From Paenibacillus plantiphilus (GTDB lineage: Bacteria > Bacillota > Bacilli > Paenibacillales > Paenibacillaceae), in assembly GCF_927798095.1 (NCBI RefSeq), contig NZ_CAKMMF010000018.1:1-64000 (forward strand): DNA of 64,000 nt, read 5' to 3'. Positions 34,116 through 43,516 of the stretch are shown here, piece by piece. Within the stretch, counting starts at the first letter, position 1; each line of letters starts with the position of its first letter. The notes beneath the pieces were generated by a model, which worked only from the letters and a program-made list of their open reading frames with translations, was not told the DNA's origin and ran no database searches. Both the position numbers and the translations under genes were made by a program.

Positions 34116-35780
34116 TCATGGAAAATGTACAATTCGATTGCGGCCGCCTTTCTTCGCTTCATAAAGCGCCTCATCTACGTTGGCGAATAATTCATGCAAA
34201 TAGGCTTCCGTGCTGTCGCCATCATGCTCTGCTTGTCCTTCTACAGATAGGACACCTATACTAATTGTAACCGAAACAGAGGCATCGTCCTTGCCGATCG
34301 GCACCTGATTACAAGCAACTGCCTGGCAAATTCGTTCTGCCAGCATATCGGCCTGCTCTCGATCCGTCTGCGGCAAATAGACTGCAAACTCTTCGCCGCC
34401 GTATCTGGCCAATAGATCTGTCCCTCTTAATGAATCCCGAACGACTCCTGCCGTTTGACGAATAACATCGTCTCCAATGAGATGGCCGTAGGAGTCATTG
34501 ACTGACTTGAAGAAATCAATATCAAACAACATGATAGAAAAGGGAAATCGATATCTCTGGTTTCGCTTGATTTCATACTCCAGCCGGCCCATCAAATATC
34601 GCCGATTGAAGCAGCCGGTCAAGCTGTCTGTAACAGCCATCTGCTCAAGCTTCTGATTGGCCTGAAACAATTTATCCTGCATTTGAATGAGTTCGCGATT
34701 CCTCTCTTGCATAGCCTCGTACTGCTCGTTTGACTGATCAACAAGCAGTCTAAGCTCTGTTACATCCTGGAAGGTGATCACCCTTCCAATGATTCGATTA
34801 TGGTCGCCCATAATCGGCGCTGCATGTAAAGATAGATATAGGATGCTGTCATCCTGTTCAATCGCTATCTCCATCGCTGCTCGCTCCGGCGGATTGCTGC
34901 GATAGGCGCTAAGAAAGGACTCCTCATCCTTCGTTCCACTTATAGAATGGAGATACCGCTCCATGTCCAGTCGCTTGCCTAGCTTGACTCGAAGTCGCGG
35001 ACTAGGCAGACGGTTCATTTCTACAACTCGCTCTTGTCCATCCAGCACGATAATTCCTGCCGCAATGGTATGAATCACATCCTGCTTCGCGATCCCCACA
35101 ATGTCGTAAGAGCGCTGCTTGTGAACAGAGATTACAAAACAAACAATCGCGATAGCGATTCCAATTGAGAATACGCCGGGTATTGCTGGCAGCACACTCG
35201 CAAGCAGCGTATTCCAAATCACATCGAATAGTCCGAATGCGGCAAGTACAATCAAACCGATAAGCGCATAGGCAATCTTCGTCTTATAGTGAGGATTGGC
35301 TTCCGAACGATATGCGCGATTTATTAGGATAACCGAGTAGGTACAATATATTAGATGCGTAGCGACCAGAAACCAGAAAATTGGACCGTACGTAGTGTAT
35401 GGACCATTAAGTTCGGGTATATATACCCCTCCTGGATTTATGGCGATTCCGATCGCAATAATAAGAGCGGGAAGAAGCATATTCAGAAACGATCCCAATC
35501 TGAGCACATATGCAGGGTTAATCAAGAATCTAAGAAACAGCAGCCATCCAAATCCAACAAGGGATAAGAAGACAAACGAGACATTGGTGTATATCATCTG
35601 GAAGTGGGGATTGTCTGTCATGCCGACTGCAAATTGGCCAAACGGCCAAATCATAATCAGGAAGTGGAAGATCAAATATACTTTATGCAGCAATGTAACT
35701 GTGTTATATACAAAAACGTACAGAAACAATGCCATGAGTACAGAAAAGATACAAAGATCAAGCCATGTCAACAGACCCAA
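34116..35780 (-). CDS. 7TM-PAS-GGDEF diguanylate cyclase
   Basis: This is a 554-residue protein. Seven hydrophobic helices span residues 8-220 (histidine-kinase N-terminal 7TM type), and a PAS-like domain spans about 235-345 with ITFQDVTELR at its end. A short coiled coil and a GGDEF domain with GGEEF at 461-465 follow. An intact I-site RGTD at 452-455 predicts feedback inhibition. It starts at TTG 35780 after GGTGG. It is the first gene of the c-di-GMP cluster. Confidence 0.92.
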   Translation of the reverse strand: MGLLTWLDLCIFSVLMALFLYVFVYNTVTLLHKVYLIFHFLIMIWPFGQFAVGMTDNPHFQMIYTNVSFVFLSLVGFGWLLFLRFLINPAYVLRLGSFLNMLLPALIIAIGIAINPGGVYIPELNGPYTTYGPIFWFLVATHLIYCTYSVILINRAYRSEANPHYKTKIAYALIGLIVLAAFGLFDVIWNTLLASVLPAIPGVFSIGIAIAIVCFVISVHKQRSYDIVGIAKQDVIHTIAAGIIVLDGQERVVEMNRLPSPRLRVKLGKRLDMERYLHSISGTKDEESFLSAYRSNPPERAAMEIAIEQDDSILYLSLHAAPIMGDHNRIIGRVITFQDVTELRLLVDQSNEQYEAMQERNRELIQMQDKLFQANQKLEQMAVTDSLTGCFNRRYLMGRLEYEIKRNQRYRFPFSIMLFDIDFFKSVNDSYGHLIGDDVIRQTAGVVRDSLRGTDLLARYGGEEFAVYLPQTDREQADMLAERICQAVACNQVPIGKDDASVSVTISIGVLSVEGQAEHDGDSTEAYLHELFANVDEALYEAKKGGRNRIVHFP

Positions 35781-35859
35781 ACCGATCCACCCAATTCACC
35801 TTATTCATATGCACTACTTCCTGGGACCTACTACCCTCTCATTCTATCACAGTACGTAT

Positions 35860-37080
35860 TTATTCGACAACGGTTGTGTAACCTTCTTTAACAAAAACCT
35901 TACTTTCCAACGCCTCGCTGAGCTTGTGGGACAGAGCTCGCTCCAGATAAGGCGAAAGCTGCAAAGCATCGCGAAAAGCGACATACTCCTTCCACTTGCG
36001 CTCCGGCTCATTCGCAACACCTAATGCAGCGCGGATCAGCATGTTTTTCGGCGTATGATCGGGATCTATAAACTCAAGCATTTGCACTTTATAACCTAGC
36101 ACCTCCAACAGTTGGGCACGAACCGCATCCGTTGCAAGCGCTGAGAATCTTTCCTTCAACAAGCCATGGGACAGCAGAGGCCGGAGATCGTCATTGGCAA
36201 CCTGACGGAACAGCTCATGCTGGCAGCAGGGAACGGATAAAATAACGGCTGCTCCCCAATCCACCGCCTGAACAAGCGCCGCATCTGTCGCTGTATCGCA
36301 AGCATGCAGTGTGACAACCATATCCACCGATGAATGCTCCTTGTACTGAGCTATATCTCCGACCTGGAAGCTTAAGCGATCGTATCCGAGCTTGCGTGCA
36401 AGCTCCGAGCAGAAGGCAATGACATCCTCCTTCAAATCCAGCCCCACGATTGAGATCCTTCTCTTCTGCTTGATGGCCAGCAAATGATAGAGCGCAAAGG
36501 TCAAATAGGATTTGCCGCAGCCAAAATCAACGATTCTAATCTCCCGGTCACTCGGAAGACTTGGCAGCACATCTGCGACCATCTCAAGAAACCGGTTGAT
36601 CTGTTTGAATTTATCCTGTTTCTTGGCAATGACCTGACCGCTCTTCGTCATAATGCCAAGCTCCACCATGAATGGCGCTGCTTCACCCTCTTGCACAATG
36701 CGCTGCTTCAGCCGATTATGCTGCTGCGGCTCCTCCTGCGCCTTGGAGGTCGGCGGTTTGCGGAGCACTGTCGCCTTGCCCTTCTTATTGAACAGAATTT
36801 GCACATCAGCGCCCGCAGTCTTGAACAGCGCCTGTCTGTAGTGTCCCTCCAGCCATTGCGCCAGCCGATTCGCCGCTTCCGCTTGAGGAACATTGTCATG
36901 TGTTACTTTGTTATTGCTATGGTATTCGAATTGATAATGAAGGCTGCCTCGCAGCTCAATTGCCCTGATCGTCGTTTTAGGCGGAATTCCTTCATCCTTG
37001 CGACGAAGCTGGCTAAAGACCGCTTGCCGCAGTTCCCCGTTATCCACCCAATGCTGCAAATCCGCCTGCCATTGTTCCAT
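35860..37080 (-). CDS. SAM-dependent methyltransferase, probable RNA type
   Basis: This 406-residue protein has a ~150-residue N-terminal domain of unknown function and a Rossmann methyltransferase domain. Motif I is VDFGCGKSYLTFALYHLL, then GLDLKEDVI and TLHACDTATD. The pattern fits the Methyltransf_32 family (related to METTL25/RRNAD). The target is not known. The ATG at 37080 has AGGAGTGAAGG upstream. The next gene upstream is the DUF6483-like gene, 40 bp away. Confidence 0.85.
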   Translation of the reverse strand: MEQWQADLQHWVDNGELRQAVFSQLRRKDEGIPPKTTIRAIELRGSLHYQFEYHSNNKVTHDNVPQAEAANRLAQWLEGHYRQALFKTAGADVQILFNKKGKATVLRKPPTSKAQEEPQQHNRLKQRIVQEGEAAPFMVELGIMTKSGQVIAKKQDKFKQINRFLEMVADVLPSLPSDREIRIVDFGCGKSYLTFALYHLLAIKQKRRISIVGLDLKEDVIAFCSELARKLGYDRLSFQVGDIAQYKEHSSVDMVVTLHACDTATDAALVQAVDWGAAVILSVPCCQHELFRQVANDDLRPLLSHGLLKERFSALATDAVRAQLLEVLGYKVQMLEFIDPDHTPKNMLIRAALGVANEPERKWKEYVAFRDALQLSPYLERALSHKLSEALESKVFVKEGYTTVVE

Positions 37081-37120
37081 GTAGCTTCCTTCACTCCTAA
37101 AATAGCATGTCCCGAGACGA

Positions 37121-37804
37121 TTATTCGGCTCGGAATAATTCCGTCTGCTGCTTGATCGCAGCATTTCCCACTAATCTTCGCTGTCCTTCTATGACCTCAT
37201 CCCTTGGCAGGCCGCCAGCAAACAGCTTCTCATCCGTCAGCAGCAGCAGCCTGCCATAGAACTCATCCGCTTGCTCCGGCGCCATTAAGCCATCCATAAG
37301 CAGCTCGTCAAGCACATTCTCTGCCTGATCGTAGCGCCCCTCTGCTTCATGCCACAGCAGCAAAAGCGCCTTCGTTGCCTGCGGCAATTCATATTCGCCC
37401 AGCTTGGCGGCAAGCTCTCCCGCTTCCTCTGAAGGGGTGCGCAGCAGCGGCTCGGCTTCAAGCAGCGCCAGCCTGATGAAAAGATGCAGCGCTTTTACTC
37501 TGACGAGATAGCTCTGATCCGTCTCATCCAGCTCTTCCAGCAGTTGGGCTTCCTCTTTCATAAGAAGAGCGATGGCGTGCAAGTTAGTCGTTTCCACGAC
37601 ACCCCTTACCGTCATCATCCGAATAATATCCTCATCTGACAAGGAACGAAGCAATTTTCCGTTAAGCCGAAACTGCCGACTAAGCAGCTCGTCGATGGCA
37701 AGGAGCGCTTCCTCCTGCTTCTTCTCTTGACGCAGAGCCATCATTTGCCCGACGACCTCCGTCATCTGCTGGATCATTCGCATGAAGTAATCCCGTTGAA
37801 ACAT
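37121..37804 (-). CDS. DUF6483-like helical protein
   Basis: This 227-residue alpha-helical, leucine- and glutamate-rich protein begins MFQRDYFMRMIQQMTEVVGQM, which I associate with the DUF6483 family of Bacillota. TPR-like helices follow (ALLLLWHEAEGRYDQAENVLDELL). Its function is unknown. It starts 8 bp after the alpha/beta hydrolase stop and likely shares its transcript. Confidence 0.78.
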   Translation of the reverse strand: MFQRDYFMRMIQQMTEVVGQMMALRQEKKQEEALLAIDELLSRQFRLNGKLLRSLSDEDIIRMMTVRGVVETTNLHAIALLMKEEAQLLEELDETDQSYLVRVKALHLFIRLALLEAEPLLRTPSEEAGELAAKLGEYELPQATKALLLLWHEAEGRYDQAENVLDELLMDGLMAPEQADEFYGRLLLLTDEKLFAGGLPRDEVIEGQRRLVGNAAIKQQTELFRAE

Positions 37805-37812
37805 CGTTCATC

Positions 37813-38661
37813 CTACTCCCTGATCGTCGATAGAAAGCGAATAAAAGCGGCAACTCTTTCTCCCACAGCGGCGGGCGACTCTACCATGCCCATATGCCCG
37901 ACTCCATCGAGCACAACATGGGAAACATTCGGCCCCTCCGCAGTAAATGTCTTCTCCGATGGAATGACGGCATCCTCTGAGCCGGCAATGAGCAATCTTG
38001 GAACCTCCAACTTGTCCAGCACCTCTCTGCGATCAGGACGAGCCTTCATGCCGCGCGCAGTTGCTGCTGCGCCAGCGGCGGATGTTCCATAACCAATCGC
38101 AACGATCTCCTTCACCTTGTCAGCCATCGTCTCTCGATGGCCAGGAGCAAACAGCTTGGGTATGAGACCGTCTACGAACGGCTCGATGCCATCAGCTAGA
38201 ATCGCTGCCGCAGCCTTGTCCCGATTCTGCTTCGCTTCTTCGCTATCCGCCATCGCAGTCGAGTGAACCAGACTTAATGATCTCACCTTCTCTGGATGCT
38301 TCTCAGCGAATGCCAGCGATACATAGCCGCCAAGCGAATGACCGAACAGATAGACCGACTCCACTTGGAGAGCATCGATAAATTGCAGCAGATCCTCTGC
38401 TAGAATATCCATCCCGTAAACATCATCATCAGGAGCCGAGCTTCCTCCATGACCACGAAGATCAGGAGCTAGAATACGTCCCAAGCCTGTAATTCCCGGA
38501 ATGATATTCTGCCAATAGCTTGAACTTCCGCAATAGCCATGCAGCAGCACAATTGCCGATTGTTCGGCAAGAACACCGCTGGCCTCACCTGTATCATAGT
38601 ACGATATTTGGAGCCCGTCGCGTAGTTTCATTTGATTGTTTGCCAGAGAATGAATCGTCAT
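37813..38661 (-). CDS. Alpha/beta hydrolase
   Basis: This 282-residue enzyme has an oxyanion-region motif LLHGYCGSSSYW, the nucleophile elbow GHSLGG with catalytic Ser, an Asp in GSEDAVIP and the final His in DGVGHMGMVE. The full catalytic triad is present. The substrate (ester, amide or similar) cannot be read from sequence. GTGAGG precedes the ATG. Confidence 0.92.
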   Translation of the reverse strand: MTIHSLANNQMKLRDGLQISYYDTGEASGVLAEQSAIVLLHGYCGSSSYWQNIIPGITGLGRILAPDLRGHGGSSAPDDDVYGMDILAEDLLQFIDALQVESVYLFGHSLGGYVSLAFAEKHPEKVRSLSLVHSTAMADSEEAKQNRDKAAAAILADGIEPFVDGLIPKLFAPGHRETMADKVKEIVAIGYGTSAAGAAATARGMKARPDRREVLDKLEVPRLLIAGSEDAVIPSEKTFTAEGPNVSHVVLDGVGHMGMVESPAAVGERVAAFIRFLSTIRE

Positions 38662-38697
38662 AGCAACCTCACCCTTTCATCAATTGTGTGTATTTCA

Positions 38698-39279
38698 CTA
38701 TTCACCTAAGCGCAGCGAAACTGAATCTTTGACAGGGATGGACCATGCGATGCATATCGCATCGGCGACTGAACGCGCCATACCCATTACGTCGTACAAG
38801 GACGCCCGCTGCAAGCTCCAATAAGGCTTGATGCTTAATGGGCCAACCACACCAGCTATACTATAGTGTCCAATTGACGCCAAACCTCTTCCTGTTGCCC
38901 TCGCCGGATATAGCGGGCCTTCATCAATCAGATAACTTCCCTGGCGGTCCCGCTGTCCCAAGCAAGCGTCTATCGCGACCACCTTCATGGAATCGGGGAT
39001 GTCCCTCGTCATCCCATCATAGCGATCCGCATCGCAAGGCTGTCGTATCGTACCGATAACATTGGGCATTCCCCGCTCATGAATCAGCGTCCCTACCCAA
39101 GGCCCGAATGAGTCTCCGGTAGACCGGTCTGTGCCAATGCACACGAAAGCCAGCTCCTCTATTCGCGGAACCTCGGCAGCAATATTCAGAAAAAATCGTT
39201 CAAGACCGTTATTATCCGCCCATCTGGGGTTGATCCCTTCCAGAGCTGGGGGTTTGCGTTTTTTGGACCTGTTGCCCAT
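38698..39279 (-). CDS. yyaC: Spore protein YyaC
   Basis: This 193-residue protein resembles YyaC, a GPR-like (spore protease related) protein made in the forespore. Key blocks are FVCIGTDRSTGDSFGPWVG, VVAIDACLGQ and SIGHYSIAGVVGPL. A role in spore formation is expected but its activity is not established. The ATG at 39279 (after GGAAGG) is preferred to one 20 codons upstream. It is transcribed toward the alpha/beta hydrolase. Confidence 0.88.
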   Translation of the reverse strand: MGNRSKKRKPPALEGINPRWADNNGLERFFLNIAAEVPRIEELAFVCIGTDRSTGDSFGPWVGTLIHERGMPNVIGTIRQPCDADRYDGMTRDIPDSMKVVAIDACLGQRDRQGSYLIDEGPLYPARATGRGLASIGHYSIAGVVGPLSIKPYWSLQRASLYDVMGMARSVADAICIAWSIPVKDSVSLRLGE

Positions 39280-39526
39280 TAAAAGATGCTTCCTTCCGAC
39301 AGTAGCGTGAAACCTGTCACTCCAGGTTAAAAGCTGCACGTGAATCGCAGCGCGAGCAGCACACTATATCTGTTGCTCAATAGACCGCAGTGGCGGCCCT
39401 TTAATTGTACCGAATTAAGGCTCTGGCTACAAACTAATGCTCCGCTGCAGAAGGGAACGGTGGCGGCAGACTGTTCGTCATGATACAATACGGACAGTCC
39501 AGCCGACCGATGAAGGAGGAAAAACG

Positions 39527-39754
39527 GTGAAAAACTTGAACGATGCGACGCAGGAGAATGTCGAGTTTATGATAGAAACGATTAAAACCAAGCTGAGAAT
39601 GGCCACAGGCGCAGCGATGCAAGCCTCTCACTTCAATGTGGAGAAATATGAAGACATTAAAGATTTGTATGAGGTTGTTTCAAGCAAGGAGAAATTCAGC
39701 ATCAGCGAAGTAGAGGCGCTTGTATCCGAGCTTGGCAAACTGAGAAATAAATGA
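39527..39754 (+). CDS. DUF1128-family small protein
   Basis: This 75-residue protein starts at GTG 39527, seven bases after AAGGAGG. It is helical: NLNDATQENVEFMIETIKTKL, then MQASHFNVEKYEDIKDLYEVV and FSISEVEALVSELGKLR. The pattern matches DUF1128 (YfkB/YtkA-type small Bacillota proteins). Its function is unknown. A terminator follows at 39811. Confidence 0.85.
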   Translation: MKNLNDATQENVEFMIETIKTKLRMATGAAMQASHFNVEKYEDIKDLYEVVSSKEKFSISEVEALVSELGKLRNK

Positions 39755-39810
39755 AATTTAAATACAGTAACTTACAAGATGTTACATTAATCAGCAATCA
39801 TTGCTAATAA

Positions 39811-39848
39811 GAAACCGGAGCTGCTTATACAGGGCTCCGGTTTCTTTA
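39811..39848 (+). terminator. Terminator
   Basis: AAGAAACCGGAGC / GCTCCGGTTTCTT arms with a T-rich tail after the DUF1128 gene. Confidence 0.9.
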
Positions 39849-39876
39849 TTAACCATCGATGCTGCAAGGACTGCAA

Positions 39877-40338
39877 TTAGACGATTTCGCCCTCATTCTG
39901 ATTAGCCTCTACCGGCGGCGCTGCCGCAGTAATAGACATTTTGATTGTGACGCTCTTGTTCTCTCCCTTGAGGAAGTGAGCAAGCCGTTCCAGCTTGTCC
40001 GCTAGTTCCGGGCCATTCAGCGTCACATTCAGCTCATAGCCGAATTGATCCGCGGGCGCCTTGCGCTCATGCATCGAATAATTATGAATGCCATAAGCAT
40101 CCGATCCATTGCGTGCGGAGAGCAGCTGCTCTGGAAAAAACTTATCCGATTTATTGACGACGCGCTCATAAATACGAAGCTTCTTCAGCAGCATATAATA
40201 CTGCGCGGAATGCTTGAAGCCCCAAGCGTCACGGATGTCCTTAAGTGTGTAGTCCATTTTCCATTGTTTTAACTTCTCAACCTGTTCATCTGTAGTCAGT
40301 TTCAAAAAATCTTCAAGCGGCATTATTGCTAAAGGCAT
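39877..40338 (-). CDS. Hypothetical protein with helical DNA-binding-like N-terminus
   Basis: This is a 153-residue protein starting at ATG 40338 behind AGGAGG. The N-terminal half (DFLKLTTDEQVEKLKQWK, YTLKDIRDAWGFKHSAQYYMLLKKL) could form a helix-turn-helix. The C-terminal half (LNVTLNGPELADKLERLAHFL) may be a beta-alpha domain. I do not recognise a family and a regulatory role is only a guess. The 295 bp upstream are AT-rich and gene-free. Confidence 0.65.
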   Translation of the reverse strand: MPLAIMPLEDFLKLTTDEQVEKLKQWKMDYTLKDIRDAWGFKHSAQYYMLLKKLRIYERVVNKSDKFFPEQLLSARNGSDAYGIHNYSMHERKAPADQFGYELNVTLNGPELADKLERLAHFLKGENKSVTIKMSITAAAPPVEANQNEGEIV

Positions 40339-40667
40339 GATCGGTCCTCCTAGAATACTTGCTTCATTCATTTTATTACACCCATTCATAAATAAATAAT
40401 CATTATCTTTTTTATAAAAAATACCATAATCATTCATTCTATGCAAATCAGTAATATCGATAATAATCTACAATCTAGGTATAAATGCGAGGTTGCAGAG
40501 TGAATATTTTGTTGACTCGTCGGTTATTTTGTAAGAAGCCTGATCAAAAAGTCCTGTAAGATGGTGAATATTCATGCTTTTTGGACTACTAATTTTATTT
40601 CCTCTGCTGGCGAAATCGTCCCCATGTGAGTATTCAGAATGAATTTTTTGAAAATATAGAAATTAAA

Positions 40668-40707
40668 AACCGCTGTAGAATAGACATCGTCTATTTCCTC
40701 AGCGGTT
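40668..40707 (-). terminator. Terminator of the gal operon
   Basis: AACCGCTG / CAGCGGTT outer and AATAGAC / GTCTATT inner stems are followed by five T on the minus strand after galT. Confidence 0.88.
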
Positions 40708-40733
40708 ATTCATAAACAGGCTGGGCTTGAGCT

Positions 40734-42335
40734 TCAGCAGGCAGTCAAACCTAGCGAAGACATCAACCTTCTAAACGCCTCACTGCCCTCTGGCGTCCGT
40801 TTGAACACGCCTGAAGCCTCCAGCACCTCCATGAATTTGCGACCGACCTCATCACGCAGCACCTCTTCAGCCTCGGCTGGGGACAGTCCTGTGCCGTAAT
40901 GATCGATCATTGCTTCTATCCATGCCCTGTGCTTATGAAGCGAATTATCGGAATGCTCGGAATCGCCCTCACCTGTCGTCGTTAAGCTATCCAGCGAAAC
41001 CGTTCCAACAAGCAGCCGCGATATGGCTTCCAGCTCAGTCTGAAGCCTGCCAGGCAGTACAGCCAAGCCCATGACCTCAATTAAGCCGATATTCTCTTTT
41101 TTGATCGGATGCAGATGCTCGTGAGGGTGGAAAATCCCGTAGGGATGAGCACTACTGGTCCGATTGTTTCTCAGCACAAGATCCAGCTCATAGACATGGC
41201 TGTCGCGAAACCTTGCAATCGGCGAGATCGTGTTATGCGGTATACGCTCCCCGTCCTTGTCCGAATAAGCATAAATATCCGCCGAAGGGTCGCTATACTC
41301 CCGCCATCCATCCAATACCCGAGAAGCAGCTCTTTGCACAGCCTCCTGGCTTATCCCGCTTACTCGCAGCACCGATAACGGCCATTTCACGATGCCATAG
41401 CTTACACCCGGCTCAGACGGGTCGATGAACGATGCCTCGATATCCGCCTTCTCCATCGGGAATACATGACGACCTCCCTGAAAGTGGTCATGCCCTAGAA
41501 TGGAGCCGCCGACAATCGGCAAATCTGCATTCGAGCCGATGAAATAATGCGGGAATTGATCAATAAACTGCAGCAATCTTGTGAATGTATCATGCGAAAT
41601 ACGCATGGGCACATGCTCGCTGCGGAAGACAATGCAATGCTCATTATAATAAACATAAGGAGAATATTGAAAATACCATGGCTCATGAAGCAGCTCAAGC
41701 GGCACTACACGAAGATTCTGGCGAGCAGGATGGTTGGGACGACCTGCATATCCAATATTGTCCGCGCAGAGCAGACACTTCGGATAATGGCTTGGCGTCA
41801 TTGTTCTTAATAAAGCAATCTCTCTCGGGTCCTGCTCCGGCCTCGACAGGTTAATTGTAATCTCCAGATTGCCGTAGGGAGTTGGCTGCTCCCAATACAG
41901 ATTGCTGCGAATGCGGCCCATCCGAATATAATTGGAATCGATGCTGAGCCGATAAAATTTATCGGTGGCCTTGGCAACACCCTCTAGCTTCGCCGTATTG
42001 TAAAAGCTCGCAGCCGCTTCTGACGGTCTGGGGATGAGATATCCCATAATTCGCGCATCAAGAAGATCACGGTATATCGTCGTGTTATGAGGAATCAGAC
42101 CAATCGCCGCTCCATAATCAAGCAGCGGCTCAAGCAGCTCCTCCGCGCTACTGAGCTCTTCTTGAGGCACTGCCCCTTCATACCCCTCAGTAAATCGGAA
42201 CAAATCCAGCAGTCCGTTGCGGGAGGCGTACCTGTCCAGTGGCTGAATCATATCCCGTTGAAGCGCAAACTGAATAAGCCGTTCGATAAGTATGCGTGCT
42301 TCCTCACTACCGTGATTCTGATGCTCTGCTGTCAT
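40734..42335 (-). CDS. galT: UDP-glucose-hexose-1-phosphate uridylyltransferase (GalT type 2)
   Basis: This 533-residue enzyme exchanges UMP between UDP-glucose and galactose-1-phosphate in the Leloir pathway. Length and sequence fit the Bacillota-type GalT, not the short E. coli type. Blocks include NLEITINLSRPEQDPREI, LCADNIGYAGR, EHCIVFRSEHVPM, ILGHDHFQGG (nucleophile-region histidines) and YGIFHPHEHLH. GAGGAG precedes the ATG. It is last in galK-galE-galT, separated from galE by a 13-bp tandem repeat. Confidence 0.95.
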   Translation of the reverse strand: MTAEHQNHGSEEARILIERLIQFALQRDMIQPLDRYASRNGLLDLFRFTEGYEGAVPQEELSSAEELLEPLLDYGAAIGLIPHNTTIYRDLLDARIMGYLIPRPSEAAASFYNTAKLEGVAKATDKFYRLSIDSNYIRMGRIRSNLYWEQPTPYGNLEITINLSRPEQDPREIALLRTMTPSHYPKCLLCADNIGYAGRPNHPARQNLRVVPLELLHEPWYFQYSPYVYYNEHCIVFRSEHVPMRISHDTFTRLLQFIDQFPHYFIGSNADLPIVGGSILGHDHFQGGRHVFPMEKADIEASFIDPSEPGVSYGIVKWPLSVLRVSGISQEAVQRAASRVLDGWREYSDPSADIYAYSDKDGERIPHNTISPIARFRDSHVYELDLVLRNNRTSSAHPYGIFHPHEHLHPIKKENIGLIEVMGLAVLPGRLQTELEAISRLLVGTVSLDSLTTTGEGDSEHSDNSLHKHRAWIEAMIDHYGTGLSPAEAEEVLRDEVGRKFMEVLEASGVFKRTPEGSEAFRRLMSSLGLTAC

Positions 42336-42397
42336 GATTGTACTCCTCTCGGCTATTGCGCGGGCACATGGCTATTAATTGCCGGCTGCTTGCTAAT

Positions 42398-42472
42398 GCT
42401 TCTTGGTAGTGCTTCTTGGTAGTGCTTCTTGGTAGTGCTTCTTGGTAGTGCTTCTTGGTAGTGCTTCTTGGT
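42398..42472. repeat. 13-bp tandem repeat within the gal operon
   Basis: GCTTCTTGGTAGT is repeated about six times between the galE stop and galT start. On the transcript it reads ACTACCAAGAAGC, resembling the last codons of galE (ACCAAGAAGCAA), from which it may derive. Confidence 0.88.
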
Positions 42473-42483
42473 GATGCGCCTTG

Positions 42484-43479
42484 TTATTGCTTCTTGGTGC
42501 TGTAGCCGTCAGGATTAGCAGAATGCCATCCCCATGCGCTGCTAATAATGTCCTCTAGTCTGCTTCTGGTCGGATTCCAGCCGAGCTCTTCGCGTGCGCG
42601 GCTGGAAGAGGCAATCAGCACAGCCGGATCTCCCGCACGTCTTGGTTCTGCCTTAGCGGGTATTTCGCGACCGGTCACCTGCCTTGCGATGTCAATCATC
42701 TGCTTGACAGAGAAGCCTTGTCCGATGCCCAAATTATAGATCGCGCTATCACCGCCTTGCCGCAGTCTTTCAACCGCAAGCACATGAGCGTCAGCCAGAT
42801 CGCTAACGTGAATATAATCGCGGATGCATGTCCCGTCCTCTGTCGGGTAATCCTCGCCAAATACGGATATATGGCTGCGCTTGCCCAGCGCCGTCTGCAA
42901 AATAAGCGGCAGCAGATGCGTCTCAGGCGTATGATCCTCGCCGATGGCGCCGCTAGCGTGAGCGCCCGCTGCATTGAAATAGCGCAGAGAAACGTATTTC
43001 AAGCCATGTGCAACATCGAACCAATGCATCATCCGCTCCATCGCAAGCTTCGTCTCGCCGTATGTGTTCGTCGGCATCGTTCGATCATGCTCGTGAATGG
43101 GCACGCTCTCTGGCTCTCCGTAAGTTGCCGCTGTTGATGAGAATACGATACGGCCGACGTTGTATTGTGTCATTTTTTCAAGCAGACATAATGTTCCGTA
43201 CACATTGTTATGATAATATTTGGCCGGATTGCTCATGCTCTCGCCGACCAGAGAATTCGCAGCAAAATGGATGACGGCCTCGATTGAATTCTCTTCAAAA
43301 ACCCGGTCCATCAGATCGCTGTCGCGCAGATCGCCAACATACATTTTGCCGCCCAGCACCGCATCCTTATGCCCCTGCTGCAGATTGTCCACCACAACGA
43401 TGTCTTCCCCGCGCTCCAGAAGAGCAGCAACGGTGTGTGAGCCGATGTAGCCTGCTCCACCAGTAACCAGAACTGCCAT
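42484..43479 (-). CDS. galE: UDP-glucose 4-epimerase
   Basis: This 331-residue short-chain dehydrogenase interconverts UDP-galactose and UDP-glucose. The NAD motif GGAGYIG is at 7-13, FSSTAATYG with the catalytic Ser/Thr near 114-116, and Y140-x-x-x-K144. RYFNAAGA follows. Length and motifs are canonical. AGGAGG precedes the ATG. It lies 37 bp after galK and can also feed the UDP-glucose dehydrogenase encoded at 57.9 kb. Confidence 0.97.
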   Translation of the reverse strand: MAVLVTGGAGYIGSHTVAALLERGEDIVVVDNLQQGHKDAVLGGKMYVGDLRDSDLMDRVFEENSIEAVIHFAANSLVGESMSNPAKYYHNNVYGTLCLLEKMTQYNVGRIVFSSTAATYGEPESVPIHEHDRTMPTNTYGETKLAMERMMHWFDVAHGLKYVSLRYFNAAGAHASGAIGEDHTPETHLLPLILQTALGKRSHISVFGEDYPTEDGTCIRDYIHVSDLADAHVLAVERLRQGGDSAIYNLGIGQGFSVKQMIDIARQVTGREIPAKAEPRRAGDPAVLIASSSRAREELGWNPTRSRLEDIISSAWGWHSANPDGYSTKKQ

Positions 43480-43516
43480 TATTAGTACCTCCTATTAACT
43501 ACTGTAATCTGTTTTG

